Of a DNA stretch of 64,000 nucleotides, positions 1 to 11,997 are shown in pieces. Each line of letters begins with the position of its first letter. Positions within the stretch are counted from its first letter, which is position 1. The notes below the pieces were generated by a model that saw only the letters and a program-made list of their open reading frames with translations, was not told the origin of the DNA and did no database searches. This DNA comes from Theobroma cacao (lineage: Eukaryota > Streptophyta > Magnoliopsida > Malvales > Malvaceae). Where the stretch lies: NCBI RefSeq assembly GCF_000208745.1, contig NC_030859.1:20602361-20666360 (forward strand). Direction: 5' to 3'. The translations under genes and the position numbers were made by a program.

Positions 1-1
1 T

Positions 2-1125
2 ACCTCATTGAGGACACAATCAGCATGAGCAGTAAATGTGCATTCTTCACAACAATAAACATGATTCATTGGATTCCTTTCATTCTCACAAACATCACAA
101 TAATATTCTCCAGAATCATCTTCTTTAATCTTGTCCATATGAGTGAGTGGATGCCTGTGATATCTATGTTTAATTGAAGATGGTATTGGAACACAACAAA
201 GATGGACGCTGAAATCGCATTGCACACAACGGTAGAAATTATCACCGCAAAACTCTTTACAGACATGACAACGAAAAGGACTTCTCCAGTCGTAACTCAT
301 GATATTGAAACTTTCCCAATCGTATCTCATGATATTGAAATAAGTGAGAGGGTGGTCGTGACACTTTGCTCTAAGGGTGGGTAAGAGTTTAGCGCAGTGA
401 AAATGAAGGAAAAAGCTGCATATTAGGCAGCAATAGTTAGCAGTCCCATAACCTCCTGTACCATAAGAATATTTTCCACAAGCATTGCAAGGGCTGCCGA
501 ATATGGAGTGCAAGCGAAGAGGGTGCGAAGGATGAAAAGGATGATAAAGTGTTCTCTGTACCTTATCCCCACACAACTCATGAAGGAAGAACTTACATTT
601 TACACAGCCATAGCACACTTCTGATAGACGCTTTCCACACCAACTACAATTGTAGTCATCTGCTCTTATCTTCCTATATTTGAAGATGGCCAGCTTGTGA
701 AGGTGGCAGTAATGTTGAATTTCCTTTTTCTTGCCGTCTTTAAGTCTCTGCCACTTCTCTTCAAGTAATAGATCATTAGTTGAAGAAGCGCATGCTAAAT
801 CCAGATTAAAATTGCATTCATCGCACGAGTATCTGGAGAAAGCAGAAATATACCAACATTTATCACAAATGAAACTTTTCTCGTCTGCCGAGAATTTCAG
901 TTGAAGATGGTGCTGCGAGTGGAGAGGGTGCAAAATCTCATGAGGCAGATGTTGCAATTCTTTCACGCATGATTCATGGAACAGATACTCAAACCCGTCA
1001 AGTCCATAAGTATTGGCTGTATTCGAGATTTCCTTTAAACATGCATTACAGTATTTTTTCAAAGCATTATTCTTCAGATTGCGGAAGTACAAGTGATGGC
1101 CATGAAAATCAAGTTTGATATCCAT
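2..1125 (-). CDS. DC1 domain protein, long type, copy a (partial at left edge)
   Basis: This is a cysteine/histidine-rich divergent C1 (DC1, zinc-binding) protein. I translated it through: 374 codons are open from the ATG at 1125 to the left edge. Six C1-like units are visible, each opening with an H-x2-H type pair and followed by spaced C-x2-C pairs. Plant DC1 proteins are thought to bind zinc and perhaps lipids or partner proteins, often in stress or hormone responses; the role here is unknown. The frame reaches a possible splice donor (GAG then GTA) at positions 4 to 2, as in copy e, so a further exon may lie outside the window. An in-phase TTG-initiated extension exists upstream, but the internal ATG is the likely start. 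The copy carries a 30-bp in-frame duplication at 291-340 that copy e lacks. Confidence 0.85.
   Translation of the reverse strand, partial: MDIKLDFHGHHLYFRNLKNNALKKYCNACLKEISNTANTYGLDGFEYLFHESCVKELQHLPHEILHPLHSQHHLQLKFSADEKSFICDKCWYISAFSRYSCDECNFNLDLACASSTNDLLLEEKWQRLKDGKKKEIQHYCHLHKLAIFKYRKIRADDYNCSWCGKRLSEVCYGCVKCKFFLHELCGDKVQRTLYHPFHPSHPLRLHSIFGSPCNACGKYSYGTGGYGTANYCCLICSFFLHFHCAKLLPTLRAKCHDHPLTYFNIMRYDWESFNIMSYDWRSPFRCHVCKEFCGDNFYRCVQCDFSVHLCCVPIPSSIKHRYHRHPLTHMDKIKEDDSGEYYCDVCENERNPMNHVYCCEECTFTAHADCVLNE
291..340 (-). repeat. 30-bp in-frame tandem duplication in DC1 copy a
   Basis: Two near-identical 30-bp blocks begin at 291 and 321, the second being visible for about 20 bp. They encode repeated N-I-M-(R/S)-Y-D-W residues inside the fifth C1-like unit. 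The equivalent stretch of copy e (near 32150) has one shorter, different segment. The length difference is 10 codons (374 against 364). Confidence 0.85.
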
Positions 1126-2288
1126 ATCAAAGAAGATAGAAAATGGATAAACAAAGCGATGGATAGAAAGATAGAACAAAGATTATTGTGTAACAATTTA
1201 GCCTATATGTAAAGGCAATCAAGATTAGTAAGAGGATTGAGATCCAAGGATGGAATCTCAACTCCCTTACTTCTCATATTAAAGGAACAATCCCTTTCTT
1301 GATTAGTGATGGAAACACAACATTATAAAGAATATTATAAATAATCCCTTTCTTGATCAAATCAAGAATTTGAATTAAATCCCATGACTTTCCATTGAAA
1401 AGGCAAGCAGACCATGGATTTCATGTTACATTCTTTTGAGTACAATAATATAATCTAAAGTTAAGAAGCATTCTAAAATAATGCTTATTCCAAATTAAAA
1501 ACTTAGATGAATCTTATTAATATTTATTACAATAACATTTTTAATGATAGTCATTTGATGCAATAGAATTCTTATCACAAATTAGAAAATCGTATTAATA
1601 TTTAATAATAAAAATTAAAAATTTTAACATATCAATTTAAAAATATAATAAATACAAATATCAATTTTCATCCTTCCAAAGATTTTTCAAGAAGCATACT
1701 TTTATATATATAATATCATAAATTAAAGTAAAGTTGCAATCCAAATAAAGGAAAAGAATAATGATTTCTTAGTAACTGGGGCTCCACTTAGGATTTGTTT
1801 TCCTCTTTAATTAAAAGGATTGAGATCCAAGGATGGAATCTCAACTCCCCTTACTTCTCATACTATTATGTAAAGGAACAATCCCTTTTTTGAGCAATGG
1901 AAACACACAAGGTATATTTTTGCTTTTCACTAAATTAATAAATTAGTGCTTGAGTTTGCTTTTTCTATAATTAAAGAATGTTCTTTTTGAATGAAAGTAA
2001 AGAAACAATTCCAATTTTAATGCTAGAGAATGACTTCTTTTTGCCCAAAGAAGTTACTTTAAGTTTCAAAAGCTGCCTCGTCAATGAATATTTTATTATT
2101 TCTTGTTAAAAAAATATGTAAATTAATTAAAGAAGGAAAAGAAGAGAGGATAAAGGAAAAGTATGTCATCAAGAAACAACATTGGCTTTCCCTAATAAAG
2201 CATAAAGTTATTTAATAATAATACTTCTTTTACGATTTTGCACATCTTTTAGAAACGTTTAATTTAAATTTGTTAATATCGAATATAA
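1126..2288. other. Upstream region of DC1 copy a, with a paired direct repeat
   Basis: There is no gene here. The AT-rich region is shared by all three units (19000-20146 and 32980-34136). It should contain the promoter of copy a, though no single TATA box stands out. Two copies of a roughly 90-bp direct repeat lie at 1233-1320 and 1815-1912. Confidence 0.7.
1233..1912. repeat. Paired direct repeat upstream of DC1 copy a
   Basis: The blocks at 1233-1320 and 1815-1912 both read GGATTGAGATCCAAGGATGG and continue with matching sequence to a shared GGAAACACA. The core GAGATCC...GGAATCTC is an imperfect palindrome. The same pair recurs at 19098-19186 with 19672-19763, and at 33080-33165 with 33662-33755. 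The pair therefore predates the unit duplication. Confidence 0.8.
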
Positions 2289-2914
2289 ATTAGTCTTTAA
2301 ATTATAATAAAGTGGTGAATTTAGTTCTTCTACAATAATTTATGAAAATTAAATCTTTATACTTTTTTAAAATTGATAATGTTAATCCAATATGTTAAAA
2401 TTTTTTTGTTATTTATGTTGATATGATATTTTTTTTATTGATGTGACATTGAATTTGATGATATGACAATGATGATGTGACATTTCACAAATGATGTAAT
2501 ACTAAAATGACGTAACCAAACATTGACATAGATTTTATAAGTACGGACATGAAATTATTCAAAGTGAACTACGAGTTTTAAACAAGATTGGAAAAGAAAT
2601 AGATAAAAAATACAAAGAAGTTTATCGGATTTAGAAAAAGAATGTTGTGAGATAGAGAACAATTAAATTTTTATAATTATAATTTAAAGCCGTGAAAATA
2701 ATGTTGCGAAATAAAAAAAATGTCATGTCAACATTAACACATAATTATATATATTCAATACCACATCAACAAGAAAATGTCATATGAGCATAAAAAACAA
2801 AAAATTGTAACATATTGGATTAACATTGTCAATTTTGAAAAATACATGATTCAATTTTCACAAATTATTGTATAAAGATTAAATCTACCACTTTGTTAGA
2901 GTACAGAGATTAAT
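2289..2914. repeat. Foldback (MITE-like) element, about 0.63 kb
   Basis: The first roughly 170 bases (from TTAGTCTTTAAATT) match the reverse complement of the last roughly 170, including the stretches around CCACTTT, GATTAAATCT, CAATTTTC and TTGGATTAACATTG. The interior is AT-rich with no ORF. Copies lie at the same place in unit 2 (20147-20775) and unit 3 (34137-34768), so insertion predates the duplication. Family and exact ends are uncertain. Confidence 0.7.
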
Positions 2915-3667
2915 TGTATAATTTAATCTATAAATAAACATATGAATATATGAAGCAACATTTTATGTTTAATGATGAGTATAATTTTCTTCGACCCTTT
3001 TCCATTTCTTGAAAGACAAAGAGAACAATATTTCCTTAAAAACATAAGTCTTAATTAAATTATTTTAACGTACGAAAGATTAGTAAAGTCATTAAAACAG
3101 TATTTACTGTCATATTCTCACAATAATTAAACAATTTCTTTTCCTAAATAATGTTTTTATTACAACTCAATTATTAATTAATTTAAAGATAAAGCTTATA
3201 TTGTGATTTACGCTTATAAACCACTCAACAGAAACAAGCCTTTTTGTATATTAAAAGAGAAAATACAAATATTATTTTGTGTTACATTCTTTTGGATACA
3301 AATACAAAGTGATTTGCTATTTTCTTAAACAAATATTACAATCGAAAGTTACGTGAATTCTCCTTAATTATTCTATAGATCAAAGCAAGCATCCCACAAC
3401 CAGCAGCAGCACAAGGCATAGAGACTGCACATATAGTTGAAGGCCAAATATAATTAATTTGGTTTTGAATTAGTTACAAAATCAATTATCAATCAATTAT
3501 GGTTAACAGGACTAATGGTAACTACACAAGGTAATCTTCAATAAATATGTATCTGAAACTTTTAATTTTAGTAGTGACCATTTACTAATTTTTATTATCA
3601 TGTTTTCTTACATGGAAAAAATAGAAAATATTGCATTTTAATTTAAATGAAATAGGTATAATGTTTG
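2915..3667. other. AT-rich intergenic sequence
   Basis: I see no gene. The sequence is conserved in unit 3 (34769-35522) and partly in unit 2. A short stretch near 3360-3420 (AAGCAAGCATCCCACAACC) recurs near 12780 and 25275, next to the truncated TBL copies, so it may mark an older rearrangement. Confidence 0.6.
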
Positions 3668-4184
3668 AAAAAAAGGTACTTAAACTATTCAAAAAATTTT
3701 AAATAAACATTCATTCATCTATTACGTTCAATCAAGCTTTTATATTTTTATTTTTGATCAAATAAGTCCTTATTACTAACGATTGACTAATTAACATTAA
3801 TTGAAATGTCATTTGTCAATTTTATACTCACTTAGTGTTGACATGAAAATGAAAATATCATATAGTCATGTCATTATGTCATTTTATCATAACACGTTAT
3901 AATTGATTATGATATGTCAATACCATATGATGTAAAATGAGAAATGATTTTAACTAACAATAGTAGTCAACCATTAATCATAAGGTGCACTGAAGCATTT
4001 GACTCATTGATTGGTGCATAATCTCTGCTTAAAAAGCAAGATTCGAATCCCCTTTCTCCTAATTAAAAAAAACCATTAATCATAAAGTTTTATTTAACTT
4101 AAAATAAAAATATAAAAACTTGATTGAACGCAATAAAAGAATAAAAGTTTATTTAAAATTTTCTAAATATTTCAACTACTTTTT
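3668..4184. repeat. Second foldback element, interrupted by a SINE
   Basis: The left arm (AGGTACTTAAACTATTC onward, about 100 bp) pairs with the right arm ending TTTCAACTACTTTTT. The inner arm sections TCAAGCTTTTATATTTTTAT and ATAAAAACTTGATTGA also pair. The unit 3 copy is at 35523-36042. Unit 2 keeps only the right arm, near 21500-21590, after a deletion of roughly 0.5 kb. Confidence 0.7.
3984..4070 (+). mobile_element. Short tRNA-type SINE with target-site duplication
   Basis: An 87-bp insert is flanked by perfect 15-bp direct repeats (AACCATTAATCATAA) at 3969-3983 and 4071-4085. It ends in an A-run and contains a pol III B-box-like GATTCGAATCC at 4040-4050. These are the marks of L1-type target-primed insertion of a tRNA-derived SINE. 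The unit 3 copy lies at 35838-35927 with the same flanking repeats. Confidence 0.75.
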
Positions 4185-6634
4185 AAAGTGTTATGTTAAC
4201 AAATAATAAGTCGAATCCTGAAATGAGCCTTTAATAAAAATTTATTGGTAATTTTGAAGAAAAGTTAAGAGAGAATTGTTTAATATTACAGTGTGTATAT
4301 GCATAATAGTTTGGAAAAAACAAGTTTAGGAAATATGGTTGTTGATTTTGAAAGAAAAGTTAGAAGAAGTTATACACATTACACAAAATTGGTTTGAAGG
4401 CCTGGGTTGAGTTGATGTGGACACATAAATTCAGCAGTAATTGTAAAAGACTAGACTTACCATCCTGTAAGAAATCTTCTTGTCCTGGAGTCTTCATGAG
4501 GGGAATTCCTTCCTAGCACTTTCAATTGTTCTGTTTTGATACGTCAGAAACGGAAATGTTTCAACTAAGTCTACAACTAGCCACTAGGCTGGGAAAAGCA
4601 TAAAACAAAGGGACTGGTGCAAACAAGAACAAAGCAGAAAGACCATGGAAAGAAAGATAGCGCTGCCACTACTAAAGCTGTAACAGTATTAGCCCACTAC
4701 ACCCTTTACCCTTAACATATTCGTGTCCAGTTTATCTTGAATCACCTAAATTTTTTTTAAAAAAATTATTGAATCACTTAATTGATATGAATATATAACA
4801 CTTGGATTCTCAAAATTTTGGTAAAAATTGGTTAAAAATTAGCATGATGTACTCGTATCCAACCCTCTATCCTGAGTTCATGTAACATAGCACTACATCC
4901 AAAGAAATGTATGAAAACGATGAGCCAAGAGCAAAATAACAGATAAAACAGAAAGAAAAAAGTTTGAGATTGTGGAGAAACCTGTTGGTCTAGGTGCATG
5001 AACGTTTTTTTCCATTTTCAAGAAGCAATTGCAGCTCTGGCTATGAGTTGATGTATATTGCTCCTTCACTGCTGAGTTTGCATTAACATTCTTATACCAG
5101 CAAGGAGCTACTCGCTCTCTGGCTAGCTAAATTTCCTAGAGTGTAAATGCGTTAGGGAATTGGATTCGAAATAACTTTTCTGCCAGATTAGAAGATTCCA
5201 TGTTCCTGCAGCCAGATGCCAAATTTGTACATTGCTTATAAAATTGATATTAAGGGAGAATCACTTTAAAGATTTATTGCTTTGGGTAAATCAATGGTGA
5301 GAAGGGAAGATGGAGGGAATAAAGGCAAATGATATGACACAAAGTGCTAAGGAAAATGGAAAAGAAAGGAGCAACAGAACAAGCTGGTGGAGAAGAAAGA
5401 GCACAGACAACCCTATAGAGCTCTAGGTAGCTTACTACCGACGATGACCAACGACAATGTAGTTTGAGGAGCTGATGACAATTAGTTGGAAAAGTAAAAC
5501 TGAATGCTAGTCCATGAATAGTAAAGAATGATGCATTAATCTCTGAGGTGACAACTTGAAGGGATGACAAATTTGTCTAATCATTTAAGCTTTACTTAAT
5601 CCATAAAGTGAGCTCATGTTTTCCTCCTCATAAGAGCTGAAATATCAAGGCAAGCAACTGAAATTATAGCAAAATTTAAAAGATGGGCTTCTTTTCCCCC
5701 ATTTTTCCTGTGGTTGATAAATAATGCAGTACCTTGTGGTGATACAAATCAGAACAATTTGTTTTGTTTCTCTAACCTGTCTACTCATGCAGATTGTTTA
5801 ATCATATTTGATCATAACTACCCCTTTCCCCATTAAATCTGAAATTAGTCTTTGCATATCCCAAAACGAACAAAAAGTCTAGCACAATGCAGATGTTTTT
5901 AACTTATAATACAAAGAAACTCAGTTTCTTGACAAGTAAATCATATACAACACTTCAACCTCAGTCCAATTTCTCCTCTAATGAACTGAAATCTGAGGTG
6001 TCAGCCATTAAGGAGGCTGGATGATTCATATTGCATTAGCCTGACATTAAGGAGGAGCAAGTTGCAAGCCCACCTTTGGGATCTAATTCCCTATATATTA
6101 AAAGAGCATAATCTCAACTGAAATCCATCTCTAGCATTGTAATTCCAAACGGTTAAAAGATCTTTAACACAAATCCAGAAGCATACAGATCAAATAGATA
6201 TCACTTTCCAAATAAAATACAGGCCTAATTATTCAGACCTCTGTTCTAGCAGCGAAATTCGTAAAGAATCAGGCAAAGATTCATTAACAAGTTGTGTACT
6301 GGAAGTAAACATATTTCTTATAAGAGATACAAACTGATTGCAGCTCATATTATTAAAGATAATTAACCATAATATTACTTTCAATAAAAAAATCATGAGA
6401 GCCCTATAGGCTACTAGCAATTAGAGGCTAAATAAGTGTAATTGGGTAGGAAGAACATTACAGCCAATTATTGACAACAGCTTTTATGTATTCTTACCTT
6501 TTTTTTCTCCAAAGAATAGTATCATTTTACACTTCTCCTATGGAAGTGTAATCGATCTAGATAAATTTAGTGACTAAACAAGAATTTACAAACTTAAATT
6601 GCATTAATTTTACCATTGGCCTTCTCTGTTGCTG
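4185..6634. other. Downstream flank of TBL copy 1
   Basis: I find no supported gene. The stretch is conserved at nucleotide level in units 2 and 3, where it also lies 3' of the TBL stop codon. It contains an open frame of about 98 codons at 5274-5570, with shorter and diverging versions in the other units. I read these as chance ORFs in duplicated noncoding DNA. Confidence 0.6.
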
Positions 6635-6884
6635 TTATTGATGCTGAAGTTGTTGCTGATGTTGATTATGTTTGACAAGGAGTTGAGCATATACAAGTTC
6701 ATTCCAAGTATCAGGAACACCAGGGAGGCACCAGTGGCTACAATCCTGGATTCTTGTTGGCGAACTTCTCTCCTCCTCCGTTAAGTTCTGCTTCGTGTAT
6801 ATTGATGGGTGTGCATCTTTCCGGAAACCAGTCTTTCTCGAAACATTAAGATACAATACTGGTTTAGTCATGCCCTTTATCACT

Positions 6885-8410
6885 TTCAAATCCATCAATA
6901 GCCCAGTATGTCATAGGAAAATGTCCCTAAAATATTAAAATAATATATATAATTAGTATAAATTAATGTATTAAGATAATTTAAATAAATTATAAATACA
7001 AATACGATTATATTAACAATAACATTACCTGGAAATAAGAACAACAATCAATAACACATTTTTTCTACTTAAGTATGGATTCCAATAATATCTTTGACAA
7101 ATTTAAAAAATAAAATAAAAATATGATAAATTAATCTTTAAATAAAGAAACAAAATAATTACCTAAAGAAACAAAGGAAAATTTTGAGAAAATGAAATGA
7201 TATTATATATTATAAATTATAAATAAAGTAATTACCTAAATCAACTTTCTCGAGCTTGTCCATATCATACTCAATTTCATTCATATTAAAACATATCAAT
7301 TCACGTAATCAATTTTGAGCACAAGTGAGTGACTGCACAAGCTTAGGAGTCAAAGAACTGAATCCAAATTCACTGTTACTCAAATCAACAAATAATAATT
7401 CTACAAAGAGCTATCACAGTTTTTTAGGAAGTTTAAAACTAGCCACTAGGCTAGCAAAAGCATAAAACGAAGGGAATGGTGTAAAGAAGAACAAAGCAGA
7501 AAGACCATTGAAAGAAACAAAGAAAGATAGGGAAGCCACTACTAAAGCTGTGACAATATTAACCCGCTACACCCTTTGCTCTAACATATTCGTGTTCGGT
7601 TTATCTTGAATCACTTAAATTGTTATAACTATGAGGTTTGGATTCTTGTGTAAAATTAACGTGACGTGCTCGTATCCAACCTTCTATCCTGAGTTCATGT
7701 ATCCTATATAGCACAAATTAAAGAGTACATCAACAACTCAAAGTATGAAAGAAAAAGGAAATCTAATTTGTCGATGAAAGAAGAGATAAGAAGCTCAGAG
7801 CAGAAGAAGAAATAAGAAGCAAGAGAATTAAATTAACCACCAAAATGATGAGCTAAGTGCAAAATAACAGATAGAACAGAAAGAATAAGGTTTGAGATTG
7901 TGGAGAAACCTTTTGATCTAAGTACACCACAGTTTTTATCCACTTTCAGGAAGCAATTTCAGCTCTGGCTAAGAGTTGATGTCTATTTGCTTCTTTGAGA
8001 AACCCCTTATGGATGTTTATTTTCACTGATGAGTTGGTAATAACGTTCATATACAAGCAACGAGTTTCAGCTTCAGCCTACTATTTGCTACGTACTCTGG
8101 CTAGCTTAATTTCCTTGCGTGTAAATGCTTTAAGGGAACCGGATTCGAAATAACTTTGCTGTCAGATCAAAAGGCTCCATGTTACTGCAGCCAGATGCCA
8201 AACTTGTACATGGTTGATATTATCTTTCAAGGAAAAGGGAGAATCACTTTAAAAGATTCATGCCTTTTGGGTAAACCAATGAGGGGAAGACGGAGGAAAC
8301 AAGGGCAAATGATATGACACAAGAGTAAAAAGGAAAATGGAAAAGGAAGGAGCAATCAGAACAAGTTGCTGGAGAAGAAACAGCACAGAAAAGCAATCAG
8401 AAAATGTAAA
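6885..8410. repeat. Insertion and local duplication inside TBL pseudogene 1
   Basis: The exon 5 match stops at about 6884 and TBL intron 4 sequence resumes near 8410. Positions 6885-7440 are very AT-rich and unrecognised. Positions 7441-8400 resemble 4576-5410 from the same unit, for example AGCCACTAGGCT and the CTGCAGCCAGATGCCAAA block. So part of the downstream flank was copied back into the gene. Confidence 0.65.
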
Positions 8411-8495
8411 AGGCACTCTGTTTCCCTATTTTAGGGGTTTAACTTAACATATATTTAGCCTTCAATTTACCTGAAGTGTGATGCAGAAAAGCCCC

Positions 8496-8951
8496 TGTTG
8501 GGAAATTACGGAATTGTCTCTAAAGAATTGCCCAAGATCTAACCCAATCAATAGAATAAAGAAAGAAAGAAATCAAGCACACCCACAAGAACACAAGAAT
8601 TTACATGGTTCGGTCTTTTGATGACCTACGTCCACGGGCACAACAACAGAGAAAAATTCACTAAGAGAAAAATCAGGAGATTACAAGAACAGTCTCAAAC
8701 TCATAACCCTTATCCCACGTACACCTAAATCACTCTCTCTAAATCTAGGTGATCATTATTCTTTAACCCATAGGGTCCTTTTATAGTATCAAATACAATA
8801 ACCTTATCCTAATATAATTAGGAATCTTATCCTAATAGAATTAGAAATTGTTATTCTAATCTAACTAGATTTAAAGACTATTTATAAGGTATACTAATTT
8901 AATTAGAATTAAACAATCCTAATTAAATCACAATTCAAGACTATCCTAACA
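8496..8951 (-). repeat. Copia 3' LTR
   Basis: This 456-bp terminal repeat lies on the left of the window but at the 3' end of the element. On the plus strand it runs from TGTTGGGAAATT to CTATCCTAACA. The polypurine tract adjoins it at about 8952-8963. Confidence 0.95.
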
Positions 8952-9032
8952 AATCTCCACCTTAGGCTTGAATTCACCAAGCTCCACCTTACGAACCAAT
9001 CTCTGTCGACACCGCCACTGCCCCAATGGGCC

Positions 9033-11951
9033 TCAAGCACTACGAACACCGATCAAGTCCAAGCAATGCTTGAACTTTATCCCAGAAACTGACTTAGTTA
9101 GCATATCTGCCGGATTTTCATCTGTAGCTATTTTCTTTACTACAATCTCACCTTTAGAAATAATCTCTCGAACGAAGTTACACTTGACTTGGATGTGTTT
9201 GGTTCTCTCATGAAACATCTGATTTTTAGTCAAATGTATAGCACTTTGACTATCACAAAACACAACTGTTTGTGTTTGTTCAAAACCAAGATCACTAACC
9301 AAGCCTTTAAGCCACAAAGCCTCCTTCACTGCCTCGGTCACAGCCATATATTCAGCTTCAGTTGTAGACAAAGCAAAGGTTGATTGAAGAACTGCTTTCC
9401 AACTGATTGCAGATCCTGAGAGAGTGAACACATACCCCGTTTGAGATCTTCTACTATCTAGATCACCAGCAAAATCTGATTTGGAGAAGCCAACCACATT
9501 ACGACTAATGTTTGCACCTCCTTCACACACTAAGCCAACTTCAATAGTAACTTTAGGTGTTTTCACAAGCTCCCATGTTTGATCCCAGTGTAGAGACTCA
9601 ATCTTCTTAGAAGACTCGACATATATAATTTTCTCATGATAAAAGTAAGGCTCTTCAATCTCTACTTCCACAAATAAAACATAAGAATCAAAATCACCAT
9701 CAATACAAGTAATGCTTCGTTGAGATACCAATTCTTGTACCTCTTGCAATTCTTTCTGGATTTCACTATCATCTCGCACTGTCACAAGAGCATTGATTTC
9801 AAGCTCCACCTGCTTGCCAACTTCTTGGTCTGATGTGTTTGCAATTCTAGACTTTATCCCACAAAGTAATGCAGACTTGTCAAAGGTAACATCCCGACTC
9901 ACCATAAACTTGGGGAACTTACAATCAGTACACCACAACCAATAACCCTTCACCCCATATGCATAGCCTAGGAATATGCACTCTGTCGCCCTCAACTCAA
10001 GTTTACCATCACTCACATGAACATGAACAGGACAACCAAATACTCTCAATATAAAATAATCAGCAGGCTTACCAGACCAAACTTCCTTGGGAGTCTTAAA
10101 TTCAATTGCAGTTGATGGAGACCGATTTACCAAGTAACAAGCCTTGTTGATAGCTTCTGTCCAAAATACTTTGGTTAGGCCAACATTTGAGAACACGTAT
10201 TTTGCTCTCTCCAAAAGTGTTTTCTTCATCAATTCTACAATATCGTTTTGATATGGTGTTTTGTCGACAGTGCGATGTCTAACGATTTTCTCATTCTTGT
10301 AGAATAGACCAAACTCACCTTTGCAAAATTTCAAACCTTTGTTTGTTCGAAAGCTCTCGATCCTTTTCTTAGTCTGCTTCTCGATCAATACCTTCCAATG
10401 CAAAAAGGTGGTTAACACTTCACTCATAGCCTTTAGAAGATACGTCCACACCTTTCTTGAAAAATCATCAATAAAGATCCACATGTATAATGATCCACCT
10501 TTTGATACCACCGGAGAAGGATCCCACAAATCTAAATAGATGTAGTTTACTGTACCCCTGGTTTGATGAGTTTTAGTGCTAAATTTCACTCTACGTTGCT
10601 CACAGAAATCTAGCTTTCCACTCTTTTGACCACACAGCAAACTATGCTTACTTAGTTTTCTAATCCCTCTCTCGCTCATATGACCAAATCTCATATTCCA
10701 TAAACGTGTTACATCATCTTCAGGATCATTAGATGAGACCACAGAAACAGTTTCAATGACCGTGTTTCCCACTAGACAATAAAGGTCACCGGATAACTTG
10801 CCCTTCATGATAGTTAAGGCTCCTTTAGATACATTCAAGACACCATCTTGGCCACTATATTTGTAGCCCTTCTTATCTAACAAACTCAAGGATATTAAAT
10901 TCTTTTTCATGTCAGGGACATGTTTTACCTCAAGTGTTCTTACCATACCATCAAACATCTTGATTCTAATTGTGCCAATTCCAACAACTGAGAGAGAGAA
11001 ATCATCTCCTAATTGTACAGTGCCCATATTAACAGATTGATAAGTTGTAAACCAATCACGCCTAGGACATATATGAAAGCAACAAGCCGAATCCAAGATC
11101 CATGTATCCATCAGGTTACAATTAGTAATTGCAAGAACATTATCAGTTTCCTCAAAAGTATCAAAGTCATCTCCAACCACGTTTGCAGTATTCTCAGACT
11201 TATTAAACTTTTCATCATCCTTGAATTTGATACAGTCTTGACGAAAATGCCCTTTCTGACCACAATTCCAGCAAGTTTTCCCTTTTGCTCTAGATTTACC
11301 TTTTCTGTCTAAGCCTTTCTCTTTACCTCTACCTCTATTTACAACCAAACCTTCTGCTTGATTTTCATTCCGAATACCACCAACTTTCTTCTTTAATTCC
11401 TTGGAATTTAAAGATGCCCTTACATCCTCGAAAGTGAGAGTGTCTCGGCCGTAAAGCATAGTATCCACGAAATTTTCATACGATGGAGGCAAAGAACATA
11501 AAAGAATTAGGGCTAGGTCCTCATCCTCAATTTTAACATCGATATTCTTTAAATCAAGAATAACTCTATTAAATTCATCAATGTGGGTATTAACGGACGT
11601 ACCTTCACTCATCTTGAGAGTATACAATCGTTGCTTCATATAAAGCCGATTCGTCAGGGACTTGGTCATATAAATACTTTCGAGTTTAAACCACACTGCA
11701 GCAGCAGATTCTTCATCCGTGACTTCTCTTAGCACCTCATCAGACAAAGCAAGGAGAATAGCACTATGTGCTTTTTCCATAAGGTCATCTTTCTCACCAT
11801 CAGATAAATTCGAGGGAAGATGCTCTTTTCCCTTCAGTGCCTTCAACAGTCCTTGTTGCACTAGCAATGCGCGTATCTTAAAACGTCACAGGCTGAAATC
11901 GTTTCTTCTATTAAACTTTTCAATCTCATACGTGGTCGACGAAGTTGCCAT
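9033..11951 (-). pseudogene. Copia gag-pol remnant lacking reverse transcriptase
   Basis: A gag start lies at 11951, but a TGA at 11886-11888 (in place of an expected Trp) cuts it after 21 codons. Beyond it the same reading continues open for more than 940 codons. Order: gag; CCHC zinc knuckle ([14 protein letters not shown]); protease with DSA where DSG/DTG is expected; integrase with its HHCC finger damaged and the central catalytic Asp changed, although the Glu of the triad is present; then a jump near 9545-9560 from the TWELV motif straight to RNase H ([23 protein letters not shown]). The whole RT core, with its YVDD box, is missing. It could move only with help from another element. Confidence 0.9.
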
Positions 11952-11997
11952 AGCGAGATTCAGATTGACCCAAGACCTTGAAGCTCTGATACCAGTT

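Noticed and set aside
5274..5570. 98-codon minus-strand ORF with shorter versions in units 2 (22583-22816) and 3 (37239-37463)
   Set aside because: The frames diverge and end differently, and the conservation is equal at noncoding positions. It is explained by unit duplication 3' of TBL, not by coding selection.
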